DNA from: Gongronella butleri
Taxonomy: Eukaryota > Mucoromycota > Mucoromycetes > Mucorales > Cunninghamellaceae
Reading direction: 5' to 3'
DNA length: 64,000 bases
Assembly (NCBI GenBank): GCA_025201375.1
Contig: JAIWZP010000077.1
Coordinates: forward strand, 50,628 to 114,627
Shown: piece after piece, positions 24,737-36,286 of the stretch
Layout of the letters: each line of letters opens with the position of its first letter
How positions within the stretch are numbered: the stretch's first letter is position 1
Notes under the pieces: generated by a model
Database searches by the model: none
What the model was told of the DNA's origin: nothing
What the model saw: only the letters and a program-made list of their open reading frames with translations
Program-made: the position numbers and the translations under genes

Positions 24737-24807
24737 GGTCTCGCCGAGACTCGAACTCGGATGGGTGGATTCAGAGTCCACAATGCTAACCATTACATCA
24801 CGAAACC
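24737..24807 (-). tRNA. tRNA-Gln (anticodon CUG)
   Basis: The minus strand folds as a complete 71-nt tRNA. The acceptor stem GGTTTCG pairs with CGAGACC (one G-U), the A box is TGTAATGGTTAGCA, the anticodon stem GTGGA/TCCAC closes the loop CTCTGAA with anticodon CTG, and the T arm is TCCGAGTTCGAGTCTCGG. There is no intron and no encoded CCA. A T-run (TTATTTTTAC) directly downstream is a plausible Pol III terminator. The identity elements and anticodon give glutamine. Confidence 0.95.
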
Positions 24808-26640
24808 AATTTTTCAGCGGCGGGAAACGGCACAGTAATGGATCAATTGATTGCGACAAACCCCACCCGAAACCGCGCTCTGCGAGCGCCGCAGTGTGTC
24901 AAATGTTCAATTGATGAAGCGATTTTGGTGTTCCAGCGCAGATTGGCGAGTCTGGCGCGTGTAGACGCGTGGACCGACGCGCATCGTCGGAGTTCAGCGC
25001 GTGGCATTACCCAAAATTTTTAATTTCGACTAATTTCTCCCCTTTTCCGATTTTTGTTATGCTATGACCGATGAATTGTATTTCATATTGTGCTTTTGCC
25101 CTTTTCCGCGTTGGAGAACCTGCAAAAAGCCAATAGGTTACCTTATTCACGCACATTATCTCCAGGTTGCGGATGATTTGCTGAAAATTCATATTTGACG
25201 CCTGTAGAATCTTATTACTATGATGTTTTTTAAGACTCCAGCCTTGGCCATTTTCGCGCCACCGGTCGCCAGTCGCATTCAAGTACCTTTGTGGAGGATG
25301 CCGGAGGCGATGACCTATGGAGATGGACAGTGATTGCAAAACAGGGAACCACACATTGTGTTTATGCGATTTGGAAGGTTAGTACACGTTCAATTGACGC
25401 GTTCCAGCGCCAAGTGCAAGCCTGCAGGGAAGCTTCGAGTTTTTTTTTTTTTTTGCGCGCCGCTAGCTTTACCATGGATCGCGTGTTTTTTTTTTCTTCT
25501 TTTTTGTTCCATCATGTATTAGACAGCTTTGCGCGCACAATGATCGACGGATGGACCACTAGACAAGGGCACATAGTCGCACATGCAAACGAAATTGATG
25601 GCAAGCCTCCCCATTTCTGCTGTTGTTTGGCCCTTTTTTCGTTGTTGGCGATGATTTGACGCTTTTAGCGGCAAAAGCACATATTCAAAAGCCAATTTTG
25701 TTTCTGTTTTTCTTTTAAAACGGGTGATTTAGCCCTTGGACCTCGATTCCATTGGTGCTTGGGAGGCGTTCGTCGTGAGATGAACAAAAAAAAAGCAAAT
25801 ACAGCATTTGTGGTTGCCTCACACTGAATTCCAAGCGCGTGACGCGCTCGTGACAGCTGAGCGAATGTGCAAAGAGCTCAATGGACGTGAATCCGCGGAT
25901 GGTTTATCCCTGTCTGGGTAGGTACACGCGCTACGCCCTTTTGTACATATTTTTTCGCGATCCCACTGCATTTTTTCCCCTGTGACATGGGCTAGCAGCA
26001 TGGCAAGGGCCTTGAAATGTATGATCCTTAGTGCTACGTGTTGGCATTGTGCACTTCCAAGCAATTAGCCTGAGCAACGTTAAGCATTTTTTTGCATTTT
26101 GCATTTTGATGCCCTTTGGTCAAGGGCAACGGCATGCCAGAGCCCTGAAGGAGGCCATGGACGACACAACAGTCATCTTGGCCTATCATGTCCGCATGAA
26201 TTCCGCTTTTGGCAATGTGAGAAAAGATGAAAGGCTGAAAAAAAAGGGCGTGCGTGGATCTCTCTGGCTCATTTTTCATCCCGTGGAAAAAAAAAAATCA
26301 TTTAAGAGGGCGTCTTTTTTGGAAGAAAGTGGATGTTTTCGAGGCACCGAGGTCAGGGGCAAAGAGCGGTGGTTTCCACAACGAGTGAATTCTAAGGGGC
26401 AAACCCAAACACAGAGAAAAAATAGCGTTGGATCCGCCGAGTCGGCGCTTCTCCCATTGGCGGAAGCAGCCGCCATGAAAACTTAAATATACCTGCTTTT
26501 ACCTTGTCCCTTTTTTGATTGGTCTTTCTTCCTGTCAACCACGTCACAGGATGATTTGCACCTTCCGCTATATCTTGCTCGCTTTCACGCTTTTTGCTCT
26601 TTTCTTTCACACTCCCACTTTCTTCCAAAAACTACTCACT
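24808..26640. other. Intergenic region upstream of the aminotransferase gene
   Basis: About 1.8 kb without a supported gene. The 151-codon plus-strand frame at 26031-26486 shows no domain and looks like chance. The last 100 bases are pyrimidine-rich and act as the leader of the downstream gene. Confidence 0.45.
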
Positions 26641-28254
26641 ATGGCTCCCCACAAACTTTGCATGATTCCCGGTAAGAAGCGATTGCTTTTTGCACGCGTG
26701 TGCGATAGGATGAAATGCGGCTGACCCTTTTTTTTTTTTTGCCAAAAGGCCCCATCGAATTCCACGAGGACGTCCTGTCCGCGATGGCCACCCCTGCCAC
26801 GTCGCACGTCGACCCCTTGTTTGTCCCCGTCTTTGGTGAAACCATCGAGATGGTGCGTGAGGTCGTCCAGAGCAAGGAGGCTCAACCCTTTGTCACCTCG
26901 GGCTCCGGCACCTTGGGCTGGGACATGATGGTCAACTTGCTTGAGGCTGGCGATGAGGTCCTTGTCATCACCACTGGCTACTTTGGCGACCACTTTGCTG
27001 AATGGTAAGGGGGGCGAGGACGCGCGTCAAACGCAAAAAAAAAAAAAAAAAAAAAAAAAAAAGCAAAAAATCGAGGCAATTGGGCTGCATGCAGGGGATG
27101 CAATGGGCTAGAGACCGACGCTAGGGGGGCCCTAGGAATTTAGGGAGGCGCAGAATGCGCGCCTTTTGGCGGAATAAAAAAAAAAAAAGGAGGCAAGACA
27201 CTCACTTTTTTTTTTTTTTTGCGCCTTTGCAGCTTGGAAGTCTATGGTGCCAAGATCACTTTTATCCGCACTGAGCCCGGTGCGACGGCCACTGCTGAGG
27301 TCATCGCCGAGGCGCTTGCCAAGACCAAGTTCAAGATGGTCACCGTCACCCACGTCGACACCTCGTAAGTTTTTGAAGGAAATAGAAGGTTTTGAGGAAT
27401 CGAGGGAAGAAAAAAAAAAAGGTCTTAAATGATGACTAACCGATTTTTTTTTCGTTGCTTTTTTTTTTCCAATCAGCACTGGTGTCTTGTCCGACATCAA
27501 GGCTGTTGCTGCCCAAGTCAAGGCTGCATCGCCCGAGACCTTGGTTGTTGTCGATGGTGTGTGCTCCGTCGGCTCCGAGGAGATCAAGTTCGATGACTGG
27601 AAGTTGGATGTTGTGATCACGGGCTCGCAAAAGGGTCTTGGTGTCCCCCCTGGCTTGTCCATCGTCATTGCCTCGCAATACGCGCTCAGCGTCTTCAAGG
27701 GCCGCAAGTCCCCCGTCCCCGTCTACTACTCCAACTGGAACAAGTGGTTGCCCAGTAAGTTGATAAGCGGCAAAAATGCGAAAAAAGATGGATTCTGACC
27801 TGTTTTTACTCTAGTCATGAACGCCTATGAGGCTCGCAAGCCTGCCTACTTTGCCACCCCCGCTGTCCAATTGGTCTATGCTCTCCACACGTCGCTCAAG
27901 CTCATCCTCAGCCAGCCCCTCGAGACCCGCTTCAAGAAGCACGCCGATGTCGCTGCTGATTTCCGTCAATTTGTCCGTGGTTTGGGCTTGAAGACTGTTG
28001 CCCAGACTGAGGCTGGTGCTGCCAATGGCATGACCGCCGTCTGGTTGCCCGAGGGCGTCGAGGTTGCTCCTTTGGTCGGTGGTCTCGCCGGTAAGGGTGT
28101 CCAGATCGCCGGTGGCATCTTGCAGGGCTTGGCCGGCAAGTACTTCCGTATTGGCCACATGGGCATCTCCGTCATTGACGACGACCGCCAGCACATCCAA
28201 AAGGTCAAGGATGCCTTGGTCAGCACCTTTGCTGAGCTCGGCTACAAGAATTGA
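26641..28254 (+). CDS. AGX1: Alanine-glyoxylate aminotransferase (class V, PLP-dependent)
   Basis: Transfers the amino group of alanine to glyoxylate, giving glycine and pyruvate. Exons 26641-26671, 26749-27004, 27233-27364, 27477-27754 and 27815-28254 give 378 residues, the family length. Markers are the N-terminal LCMIPGPIEF, SGSGTLGWD, VVVDGVCSVG with the cofactor Asp166, and the PLP-binding Lys192 in TGSQKGLG. The start at 26641 gives the family-typical N-terminus; an upstream in-frame ATG at 26550 would add a hydrophobic leader and cannot be excluded as an alternative mitochondrial or secretory form. The C-terminus (GYKN) is not a PTS1 signal. Intron 2 (27005-27232) carries a run of about 28 A followed downstream by T-runs. 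Confidence 0.93.
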
Positions 28255-30194
28255 ATGCATGGTCTGAGGGCTCGTCTTTAAAACATCTTTGTAGAAAAAA
28301 AAAACTGTATCATTAAAACTCCTTTTGCTCACTCTTCTTCTATATCATGCTATTGAAAAATAATCTTTCGAGTTGCCCAAGCTTTGCATCATGGCAAATC
28401 CACAGGGGGCTCATGCGTATCCGAGCATGTGTATATAGTTTTGATCTTTGTGGCATATTTTTACGCGCTACTCAACATTGCGCGATCGGATCCGCGTCAA
28501 GTGCAATGCATGCGATGTGAGCTTCTGATTGTCGCGTGCAGCGTGAATGGAGATCGATTGGGTGATGGCCGAGAAATCACAAAACGAGTTTTTATTTAGC
28601 GTAATTGCGCGTTTGTCGATGAACTCGCCACTTGCAGAGGCATTTGCTCTTTGAATCAATAGAGCCAAATCTTCTCGTTTGAATGAGCCCACTCCCGAGG
28701 CTCTGTGACCACTGGATGGCGCTCAAGGGCGATTTTTGAAAACCACGGATTTTCCCAGGAGTGCAGTCGAGGATTTGAAATGTGCAAAAATTAGGTGCTC
28801 ATATTGCCGCCCCACTCAACCACATGGTAAACACGTATGATTCACCGGCGAAAATGCAATAAAAAAACCGGGATCCATTGACGGGGTGTCGCGTAAAACA
28901 CGAAAAGCCGCGAATTTTCATCTCAAGGTAAACTTGACGAGGATTGGGCGCAGCGCCCTGAAAGTTTTATTTACAAAACGAGCATGCCAAGGCGCGTATG
29001 TGGATGTCTATGATCAGTGAAAAACATGAATCTTGGCCAAACTACATCGCGACAAAGTTTATTATGAATTTTGACGCGTCACAAAAGCGCGTCAGTTTGG
29101 TTACTCATGCCCGTTTTTTTGCTTTGATTTCGTTCCCCCGGAGTATCTCTTGCTGGTGGATGCGCCGGCGGGGATTTGTTGATGCGTTTTTGTGGTGAAA
29201 AACGCAAGCAAAATTTAAACCAAAATCAGGCATTGCTCGTTACTGGTCAGATGGACCACGCTCGCTTTTGCCATTTTTCATGGTTTCTCCGTGCACTTCA
29301 ACTTGTGTGGGAGTTTGGTAGAATTCCGCGGACCAATTTTCCAAAAAAAAATCTGGGAGCTCGTCACGGCTAAAATTTGATTTGTGTGTGGCGCACACCA
29401 GCGACTTTTGACGGCCTGCGTGTCACATTCCACATGGGATTTCCGGCCCATCTCTTCACATTGGGACGTGTTTCGGGGTTTGAATGCGCGTGGTTGGCGA
29501 GTTCATCGCGAATTACAGACAAATTGACACATCTCTAGTTCTTCTTCCTTTGACCTTGTTTTCATGTTTCCAATTCTGTACCAAAAAGCGATTGACATTG
29601 AAATTCGATGATTTCACGCCTTTTCGGCAATCGGCTAGGCCAATTGGACGCGTTGTGCTAACGTAACAGTCCCAAAATCGGTTTTTGTTGGCCAAGTCAC
29701 CAAGATCTCAACGTGATCACTTCAAATTACTAGCTCTTCAACTGGGGTTGCTTGATGATTTATTGTTTGAAGTTTTGCACGCGTTGATAGGTCGCGCCGT
29801 TGCCGAGTAAATAGGCGTTTTTTTCGAGAAAAGTGCGATTTTGCGCTGCAGTGTGTGTTTTTTATGGCATTACCTATAAATTTTACGATCTAAAGAGGTG
29901 AGCCCCGGGTATCGTCTCACGCGTATTCAGCGACAACGCGTAAAAACGCGTCATTTCAAGCCGTGGCGTGCCAAAGATGCAAAATACAATGGTATGTTCG
30001 TAGAGAGACGATGCCGCGTGTCAATCGCAGAGTAGCGAGAGGCCTCATTGAAGCACAATGCAGGCACGATAAAGGGCAAGCAAGATTATTCGTCATGGGA
30101 ACCAAGCACGGAGACGTGCTGAGCTCCTTTTTTCCTTTTTCTTTTTTTTTTTTTGAAAGCCAAAAACAATACTTTTTTTTTATTAGATTATGAT
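28255..30194. other. Intergenic region, convergent
   Basis: About 1.9 kb between the convergent aminotransferase and asparagine synthetase genes. Short overlapping frames only; no tRNA, repeat or gene seen. Confidence 0.5.
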
Positions 30195-33147
30195 TTAGTA
30201 CACGGCGGTTGGCACGTTGAAACGCTCAGCCAAGACGATCATGGAGACAATATTGAGGACGGCCGTGTAGGCGAGGCGATTGCCTGTTTGGATGACATAA
30301 TCCTTTTGGCGCTCGCACGTGGTCCAGTCCAGGAAGCCCACTCGCTCAACCTTCTCCTTTGTGATCCATTTCTTCAGCAGACGAATGATGGGCTGATCCT
30401 CGGGGTCCGACGAAGGCGCAAGGTAAGGGTGCTTGGCACGCTTGTAGATTTCTTCCGTAATGAACGGCTTTGTTGCTTCCTTGAGGATGTATTTTTCGTT
30501 CAGGCGGTTGCCCTCGGGGTCCACACCACACAACTTGACGGACCTGAAAGAAACGAAAAAAATGACAAAAATGACGCGTCAGCGAATATAAACAAGCGAG
30601 CCATTTGAAGAATGGAGGAAGGCAGCCATGCAAACAAGGATAGAACGGAGCGGATGCGCGTCATTGCCGCGTAAAAAAAATGGAAAAAAACAGTGTGTAC
30701 TTACGGGGGCAAGCTGTTGGCATATTCACACAAGTGGTGGTCCAAAAAGGGTGTGCGCGCCTCGACGGAGTGGGCCATTTCAATGCGGTCACCAAGCCAA
30801 TTGAGCAAAATATTAGGCAAAAAGGTGCGCATCTCCATGTACTATAGGAAAAAAAAGACAGTTTGGAGGATTAATCGTCAATTCCAGTCTTTTATCCTCT
30901 TTTTTTTTTCTTACGAGTGTGCCGTGGACGGGATGCCACTTGGTGTTTGCCTTGCGTCGCGCGTCGGCATTCATGGCCTCAACCATAGCATTGCCGGGGT
31001 CGGGTTCGCCGTGGTAGGCAATGACCTTGGGATCGAAGAAATCGCGCTTGACCGACAGCAGCGAGCCCAATTGGACGGCCATGCGGCTGTTGTTGAGGCG
31101 CACGGGCGCTCTCGACTCGGACATGTCGATATCAAAATTAAGCACCTTGCCCGACGACGCTTCGCGCTCGGCAAGCATCTTTAGGCGCTCCTCGTCCTCC
31201 AGGCATCCAAAGCCGGCCGGCGACGACAAGTCGCGCTCGCGTACATAATCCGTCTGGAAGAAATTGTAGCCAATAAAGTGCTCGTCGCTGCCTTCACCCG
31301 TCATCACCACCTGGAAAGAAATCGACAAAAAAGAAGTCGAAAAAATGAGCAATTGCCCCCCTTTTTTTTCAACACATGGCAGCTTTTACCTTGAAGCCAG
31401 AGTCGCGCACAAATCTGGACAGCAAGAACTTGCCGACGGCATTCATGTTGGGGACCATTTGCTCAGTGTGCCACACGGTGTCCTCAAAGTTGTCGACCAA
31501 ATCGTCCTGCGTGAGCGACAATTTGTGGAAATTGGCCCCAAGATGCGCCGCCGTGCGCTCGGCAATCTCTCCCTCATCATAGTCACCCGAGTCTGCCAAA
31601 CATCCATAAAAAAAAAATGAGGGTGAGAAACGTGCGTCTCGGCATGAAATGGGAAAAAACCGCGTATCTTCTTTTTTTTTCTTTTTGTTTTTCTTTTTTT
31701 TTCCGCGTCACTGGTTTACCTTTGAAAGAGATGGTGAAGGCATCGACCTTGGCGTCTGGATTGTCCTTTCGCAGCAGTTCCGTGGCAATGCCCGCGACCG
31801 CCGAGCTGTCAATCCCACCGCTGAGGTAGATGCCCACAGGCACGTCGGCACGAAGCCGAAGTCGCACAGACTCGACCAATCGCTCTTGTACGCCCTCGAT
31901 CATCTCATCGACGCTGCGCGGGTCTTCCACATTCTTGTCAGGGTAGTCGGCGTCCTAAATTGCGTGCATCACACGCACAAAAAAGAATAAAAGAATGTCC
32001 ATCATTAGCAAAGCAGGACTCACACCTCGGCTACTTTTTTTAGCACTATACCCAATACTGCTTGACATCAATAGACCCGCTGGCAGACACCGTCAAATAG
32101 TGGGCGGGAGGCAGCTGAGAACAAACAAGAAAATAAAAAAGGAAAAAAAGGGAAAAAATGAGCCCATTGTTTCATTTCGTCCTTTTTTTTTTTTTTTTTT
32201 CCTCTGAGCTCCTTACCTTGTATACGCCCTTGAAACAGGTACGATAGTCGACTGCGTAGCCGCCATTCACAATGGAATCGACGTCCTATGGATTTGAAAA
32301 AAAAAAGATTCATTTTTTATAAAAAAATAAAAAAGTAAGAGGTGAACACAGGCACAAGGAACTTTTTTTTTCCAGACACAAAACTTACCCATTCTGGCTT
32401 CCATCCCAAGGCGAGGAACCCCTTGATTTCGCTCGAGGCCATAAAGACGCCATTGACCGTGGTATAGTAGACGGGCTTGATGCCGAATCGATCGCGCGCG
32501 GCCACAAGACGTTTCCTCTTCTCATCCCAGATGACAATGGCAAATTCGCCGCGGAGGTGCTGCACAAAATCCACATCATAATCCTCGTAACTGGCAAAAG
32601 TGTTGTGAAAAAATAAGGTTCGAGCTCCGATTGACAGGACGCGGGACACAAAGAAAGCAAAAAAATGCAACTTTTCCATCTGTCCCACTGTTTGGTGAAC
32701 TTACTAATGAAGCGCAAGCTCGCTGTCGCTCTCCGTCAGGAATTGATGGCCCTTTTCCTTGAGTTCACGCGAAAGACGATCGTGATCATACAACTCGCCA
32801 TTGACCACGGCGTGCACGGTGCCAGACACGTTGCTCAGAGGCTGCTTGCCACCCTCCAAATCGATGATCGAGAGACGCACATGTCCAATGGCTAGGAGAG
32901 CGTCCCAAAAATAAGTTTTTAAAAAATAAAAGGTTTCAATCCATCGTCAGTGCGCGTTTCCTTGTATTTATGGTTTTTTTTTTCGCCCACTCTTTTGCTT
33001 ACCGCATCGGCCACAGGGCGAAACGTACGAGGCATCATCATCAGGACCACGATGCTGGATGCTTGCAAGGGAGCCGGCCATGTCCAATGCAGGGTACGAG
33101 CCATCCGGGCGCTTGTCCAAGTGAAAGTAGGCCGTGAAACCACACAT
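30195..33147 (-). CDS. Glutamine-hydrolysing asparagine synthetase (AsnB type)
   Basis: Makes asparagine from aspartate, ATP and glutamine; cytosolic. Ten exons: 33147-33003, 32891-32705, 32590-32389, 32285-32217, 32114-32052, 31954-31720, 31592-31390, 31310-30915, 30841-30705 and 30543-30195, giving 661 residues. Cys2 (MCGF) is the N-terminal glutaminase nucleophile; the start is fixed by it. Residues 1-200 form the class II amidotransferase domain, with HRGPDD and FNGELYD-like VVNGELYDHD. The synthetase domain has the pyrophosphate loop LSGGIDSS (266-273) and VVMTGEGSDE. It looks closer to bacterial AsnB-type enzymes than to the shorter yeast Asn1 form; that is inference. Confidence 0.93.
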
Positions 33148-34265
33148 AATTGAAAAATAAAAAAGGAACGGGTTGGGGGGGGAGAGAGAAAAGAAAGAAA
33201 ATGCAAAAAAAAAGGGGGAAAGAAAGAGAGGGAAAAAAAAGGCAACAGAAAGCCGTTCTCGCCAATTAACCCATTGATGATGGTGGTCCCTGGGCTCGGT
33301 CCGAGATGTCCTACCATATGGAGGAATGATGGATTGCGCAACCGTGGCAGAGCGGCTGGACCCACGTTCGCGGATAATCCATTCATCAATGGCCACTGCA
33401 TGACCGCCGACTCAAAAAAACAAGTAAAAATTGGACTCCTTTGCCACACCTAGCCTTTCAGGAGCTTTGCCCCATACTGGGGTCAATGTACATGAATTTA
33501 GAGCATGGTCAATGAACGGGCCTACCTTTCCCACGCCATGCTACAAGGCAATGTGCCCATTGCCCATTACATAGCTTAAAAACAATAAAAGAGACACGGA
33601 ATGCGCCATTTTCTACTGATTCAATGCCATTAGCTCTTGTGTGAATTCATTCCGGACTAGATGGCTTTACGATTGATCGCCTTGAGTTGCCATGGTCTTT
33701 AGCGTTTGGTCTAAAAATAAGTAAATGCGCTTGTTTCATTCAATTTTGGCATGGCTCGCCCCATACGAACTAAAGAAGACACTTTTATGCATTAATTCAT
33801 GCTTTGACAATGATAGCAAGGTCAAGGAATCTTACAAGGAGCTGTCGATTCATTTCAAAAGCTGCAATTCATCTGCAAACATCGATTACACAAGGCATGC
33901 CTCATTTTTACGGATTCATTTTCGTTTGTACTCCGTATCTTGGTGTGAATCGTGCTCTTCGGCACACTTCCGAGTGGCACTGCAAGCCATTGGGTCATCC
34001 TGTTCGCGGTGAATCTTTACTTTTTTGTTCTTTTAGCCTTTTTTGCATGTCTTTTGAATTCAATGGATCTTTTCGCGCGTGAAGACCAATTCATGGCGCA
34101 AAAGGGGCACGACAAAGCACGACAAGCCGAGAATGGTAGGCAGGCAAGTCTTTCAAGCAGTCAAGGCGGAGTTGCGCTCGCACGCTCTTTTTTTTGGGCA
34201 CCATCGCGCCAAGGCGATGCCAGGACCTCTTTCTTCTCGTTTTTTTGCTTTCCTTTTGCTAGAAA
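33148..34265. other. Divergent promoter region, ASN and VPS29
   Basis: About 1.1 kb between divergently transcribed asparagine synthetase and VPS29. Next to 33148 is a G/A-rich stretch. No gene recognised. Confidence 0.5.
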
Positions 34266-35166
34266 ATGGTGGTAAGAAGCTCGCTGCTCCCTCTTTTGAG
34301 GGTGTTGGCATTAAATAAAATTGTGGTTTTCTTTTTTTTTTTTTGTAGTTGGCTCTTGTTATTGGCGACCTGCATATTCCCCACCGCGCGCACGACTTGC
34401 CTCTCAAGTTTAAGAAGCTCCTTGTATGGTTCTGCACCTCGCCTCGCGTCTATTGCTTTCTCACGTTTCCCAATTTTTTTTTATCTTAGGTGCCCGGAAA
34501 GATACAACAAATTATATGCACTGGCAACTTGTGTGATACCGAGACGTTTGACTACCTGAAGACTATTGCCGGCGACATCACGATGGTCAAGGGCGACTTT
34601 GATGAGGTACCAAACGAGGCTAGGGGGCCGTGTGTGTGCAGAAAACGAGGCACAATTGACTCAATGGCTCTTTTTGTTTTTATTTTTGTGCGTTTTAGAA
34701 CAGCAACTTGCCACAAGCCAAGGTGCTGACGATAGGCAATTTGCGGATAGGTGTTTTGCACGGGCACCAGGTGATTCCTTGGGGCGATACCGAGGCTTTG
34801 AACATCACGGCGCGCCAAATGGACGTCGATGTGCTGCTTAGTGGCCAAACGCACCAATTCGATGCTTTTGAGATGAATGGCCGCTATTTTGTCAATCCCG
34901 GCAGCGCGACGGGCGCGTACTCGGCTAATCCTGAGACGTAAGATCTCCCCCCTCACCATTTTTTTGCGGCAATGACGCGATTTGCAACATATCTCACCGC
35001 GTTTCTCGGTCTTTTTTTTTTTTTTAGCGAAAATATTCCCTCCTTTGTGCTCATGGATATCCAAGGCAGCAACATTGTCACGTATGTGTATCGATTGATA
35101 GATGACGAGGTTCGCGTGGAGAAGCTGCAATACAACAAGGAAGCCAGATCAAACAAGATGCTCTGA
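34266..35166 (+). CDS. VPS29: Retromer subunit Vps29
   Basis: Retromer core subunit with a metallophosphoesterase fold, which binds Vps35 for endosome-to-Golgi sorting. Exons 34266-34271, 34349-34423, 34490-34606, 34699-34937 and 35028-35166 give 191 residues (family about 185). Exon 1 is only six bases (Met-Val), supported by phase and by the conserved following [18 protein letters not shown]. Other hallmarks are [52 protein letters not shown] and PSFVLMDIQ. It converges on the Ssp120-like gene with about 150 bases between stops. Confidence 0.96.
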
Positions 35167-35314
35167 TTGGGTGTGGATTTCGCGTTCTCTCGTGCTCTTT
35201 TGTAGTCCTATGTAGTCGATTAAATGACATGTTTTTTTAATGATGAAATGGTATTGGAAATGAGGCAAAAGGGGGGCGTCGAAAATACATAAAGCAGCGA
35301 AATTGGCGCTTTTT

Positions 35315-36020
35315 CTACAATTCTTGGAACTTTGCGGGGATATAGGGTTGCATGGGCGTGTCATCGTCGTCCTCTGGTTGGAATTGCTGATGATTGTTGG
35401 TGCTAAACCACGACACGGGCCGATGATCGTCACTGGTGGTAAACCAGGACGCGGCGGGCGCGGTATTTTCTTCATTGCGCGGTAACTCTTGATCGATCTC
35501 GTCATCATGCTCGACCCATTGTGCACTCGGCTCGTCGTGATCGCTGTTGCTGCTATCGGTGGCGCCATGAGACGCGTCCATGACCTGCTGGCCGCCGTGC
35601 GTGACCTGCCACTGCTTGTCGGCTCTGATTTCCGCTTCGGTCCAATCAGGCAAGTGGAATTGCATGTATTCTGTCTTGGAGATCAAGCCGTCGCCGTCGC
35701 GGTCAAGATCGAAAAACGCGCGCCGCACAATGGCATTGACGTGCGACGCGTCGCCGCTGATGCCGCGCTCTAGGCCATAAATTGCGCGAATCTCGTGATC
35801 ATCTAGAAACCCGTCATTGTTCATGTCGTGCAGCGTGAAAAAAGCAATCTCATCCAACGCCTCGATGTGGTGCGCTTCATTCATGTGCCTAAATATCATG
35901 CAAATTGAGTCCACTTTGATCGTGTTTGGTCCATTTTGCTGCTTACGTGGTTTCAAAGCTGCCCAGGGTGCCGCCTTGGACAAGAACAGCTGCGCAAGAT
36001 AATAACAAAAGCGAAAGCAT
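35315..36020 (-). CDS. Secretory-pathway EF-hand protein, Ssp120/nucleobindin-like
   Basis: Exons 36020-35947 and 35888-35315 give 215 residues. Residues 1-17 (MLSLLLLSCAAVLVQGG) form a signal peptide. After THMNEAHHIEALDEIAFFTL come two EF-hands: DMNNDGFLDDHE and DLDRDGDGLISKTE, each with Asp/Asn at the calcium-coordinating positions. The layout matches fungal Ssp120, a luminal partner of the Emp46/47 cargo receptors, and animal nucleobindins. The remaining C-terminal third is acidic and low complexity, ending with PAKFQEL rather than an HDEL-type signal. Its start is 133 bases from the end of TOP3B, on the same strand. Confidence 0.82.
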
Positions 36021-36152
36021 GTTTATTAGCTTGCAATTGAAAAAGAAAAAAAGGAAGAAAAAACCAAAAACCAGACACCGCGACAAAAAAAAAAAACATC
36101 TAATTGACAAAAAGGGCGATAAAAATAGCGCCCGGATTTCATTGGCAAGCAT

Positions 36153-36252
36153 CTAATGGCCATAAAGCTTTTGCAAGTGGGGATCGAATTTCTTTCTGCG
36201 GCCCTTCTTCTTGCCTCGGAAACCCCGACGGATCGATTTGCGCGCAAATCTA

Positions 36253-36286
<34 letters not shown>

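Noticed and set aside
26031..26486. 151-codon plus-strand open frame before the aminotransferase gene.
   Set aside because: No domain, random composition and no supporting splice or promoter structure.
32575..32643. Possible extra exon between exons 2 and 3 of asparagine synthetase.
   Set aside because: The existing exons already join in phase and match the family line; the intervening sequence is T/A-rich with stops.
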